Of a stretch of DNA of 64,000 bases, positions 62,661-64,000 are shown one piece after another. The notes under the pieces were generated by a model. That model did not search any database and was not told the origin of the DNA. It saw only the letters and a list, made by a program, of their open reading frames with translations. Where the stretch lies: the NCBI GenBank assembly GCA_024529925.1, contig JAFEUB010000811.1, forward strand, positions 1,707,501 through 1,771,500. Reading direction: 5' to 3'. The position numbers and the translations under genes are program-made. Numbering within the stretch: the first letter of the stretch is position 1; every line of letters starts with the position of its first letter. This DNA comes from Ophthalmolycus amberensis (lineage: Eukaryota > Chordata > Actinopteri > Perciformes > Zoarcidae).

Positions 62661-63485
62661 TACCAAAGTTGTGAACCAACCAATTTAGCTATTCCTACTA
62701 GAGGTCAAGCCAGGAAAAATACAAGATTCTACACTTCATTATGTAAACAAATATACAGTATCTTATCATCAGATGCTTGCTGCCTGTTAAACTAAAGGGG
62801 TGATGCTAAACATCCCAAGTTTGAGTTTCTAAGGCAAGGCCAAGCTCACCCCGAGCCACGGAGGACAACACAGGCTGAGAAGCACTAACCATGAAAAGTA
62901 AGTTTTGCGATTCAGGACATTGAATGATTGGGCTTCATCACCTACCAAACTGTATGCCCACCATCCCTGGAGCAAATTAACAGCATCATCTTTTTTTTTC
63001 CTCTTTGAATTTGCTTTTCCACTTGTGATTCCTCAAAGGATTGCACGATTCTTCTTCAAACAGCTCCACATCGCTCCCCCTCATCCCCTGAAATCTCATC
63101 TCTGTCTTCCCCCTGAAGACATTTATGAAAGTAAGTAACACTCTGTATTTCTCCTGCCACACTCCTCCGTACGCCTTTGAAAGTGATGTGTTCTGATTTC
63201 AATAAGAGAAGACTGAGGGAGGCAGAGAAATCCGCTTGGTACCAGGTTCCCCGTCTCCAAATTTCTAAATTTAAACTAAAATCCTAATCACTCTGCCATC
63301 CTCTCCCCCCCACAGGCTTGAAACTCAACACTGCACGCACACACTTTCAAAACCGTCCTACGCCTGGAAACCCCCCGCTTGCCGTTTCATGTCCACAAAA
63401 TCCTCCCCCTCCCTCCCTGCTTCTTCTTGCCAGCGCTGCAGGAATGAGCCAGTGCTTCTGCTTTTGATCCTTTTTCTTTTTTTTT

Positions 63486-63510
63486 GGGGGGGGGGGGGGG
63501 GGGGGGGGGG
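63486..63510. repeat. G25 homopolymer
   Basis: Twenty-five consecutive G next to a T run, the longest G tract in the window. Confidence 0.92.
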
Positions 63511-64000
63511 CTGTGAGATTCAGAGGCAAACTTTTAGCCGCCAAAGAGCGTGCGTTTGTGTTTGAAGGGGAAAGGGAAGAAGAGGGCGCTGCAGGGATGC
63601 AAAAATGAAATCATTAGGATGGCTAACGGAGAGGAAGAGGTTACATAACTCCTCACAGCTGGAAGAAAAGAGTGCAGCAGCAGCAAAGGGAGTTTTTTGT
63701 TGAATTCAGAGTGGAATAATAAATGTGAAGGAGTAAGGCAGTTTGACGGAGGGCTGCAGGAGGTAAAGAACATCAAAGATATATTAAAACTGGCCAAAAA
63801 TCAAAAGCTAAAACTTCACTGACTAGACACAACCTTGTATTTCCGTATGGAGGCATCTTATCCGAGCATATCAGCAGAGGAAATTTTCCTCGGCTTGAAA
63901 TCCTCTCTGAACATCACGAAGTGACAAAAGCAATTCATCGTCATGAAGCTAAAAACAATGCCGTTTGTCTTGCGTAACTATGGTGGAATATAGAGAAGAG

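Larger units (their letters stand above)
50101..64000. other. Probable upstream intron, part 3
   Basis: No exon recognised and no SH3-like frame on the minus strand. Named contents are the two similar blocks at 51300-51510 and 54420-54640, an AG-rich patch at 53285-53515, the Harbinger-like MITE, the TTAA-flanked MITE, several repeat remnants, microsatellites and long G runs. Positions 50101-51290, 51520-52700, 55560-56760, 57030-58580 and 60040-61410 show nothing firm. Confidence 0.5.

Overview
This window looks like nuclear DNA of a ray-finned fish, probably a percomorph. There are no operons or dense open reading frames. Coding sequence appears only as short exons with GT/AG splice borders. 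Between them lie many CA/GT microsatellites, long G/C homopolymers, a tRNA-headed SINE and numerous short inverted-repeat DNA transposon remnants of the kind that fill teleost introns. Repeat family recognition is from memory, not from a library search.

The one gene I can support runs on the minus strand. Five exons, read from high to low coordinates (33061-33135, 32047-32124, 12470-12601, 3951-4143, 2123-2208), join with matching splice phases into 564 nt (188 codons). They encode most of the BH (RhoGAP-like) domain of a class IA PI3-kinase p85 regulatory subunit. Motifs near IIPATVYSEL, ESLYR and MEMQAAP place it in the p85 family. Divergence from the highly conserved p85-alpha makes pik3r2 (p85-beta) the better guess. 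I found neither the first SH3 exon nor the SH2/inter-SH2 exons, so the gene should continue beyond both ends of the window.

Layout: 1-2122 is the intron after the last visible exon. 2209-3950 is an intron with no recognised repeat. 4144-12469 is an 8.3 kb intron with two non-autonomous hAT-like elements, each with a perfect 8-bp target duplication. 12602-32046 is a 19.4 kb intron with an inverted-repeat MITE, a SINE, a perfect 19-bp-arm palindrome and long microsatellites. 32125-33060 is a short intron holding an inverted pair of one repeat. 33136-64000 has no exon I can recognise and is probably part of the long intron before the BH exons. It holds a nested transposon insertion, a 1 kb polypurine block, an 18-bp minisatellite, a TTAA-flanked MITE, a Harbinger-like MITE and many simple repeats.

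Most open reading frames here are products of low-complexity DNA. I see no prokaryotic system, CRISPR array or intact virus. The points most worth a second look are the split BH domain, the nested transposon, the minisatellite that seems to have grown inside a repeat copy, and the polypurine block.
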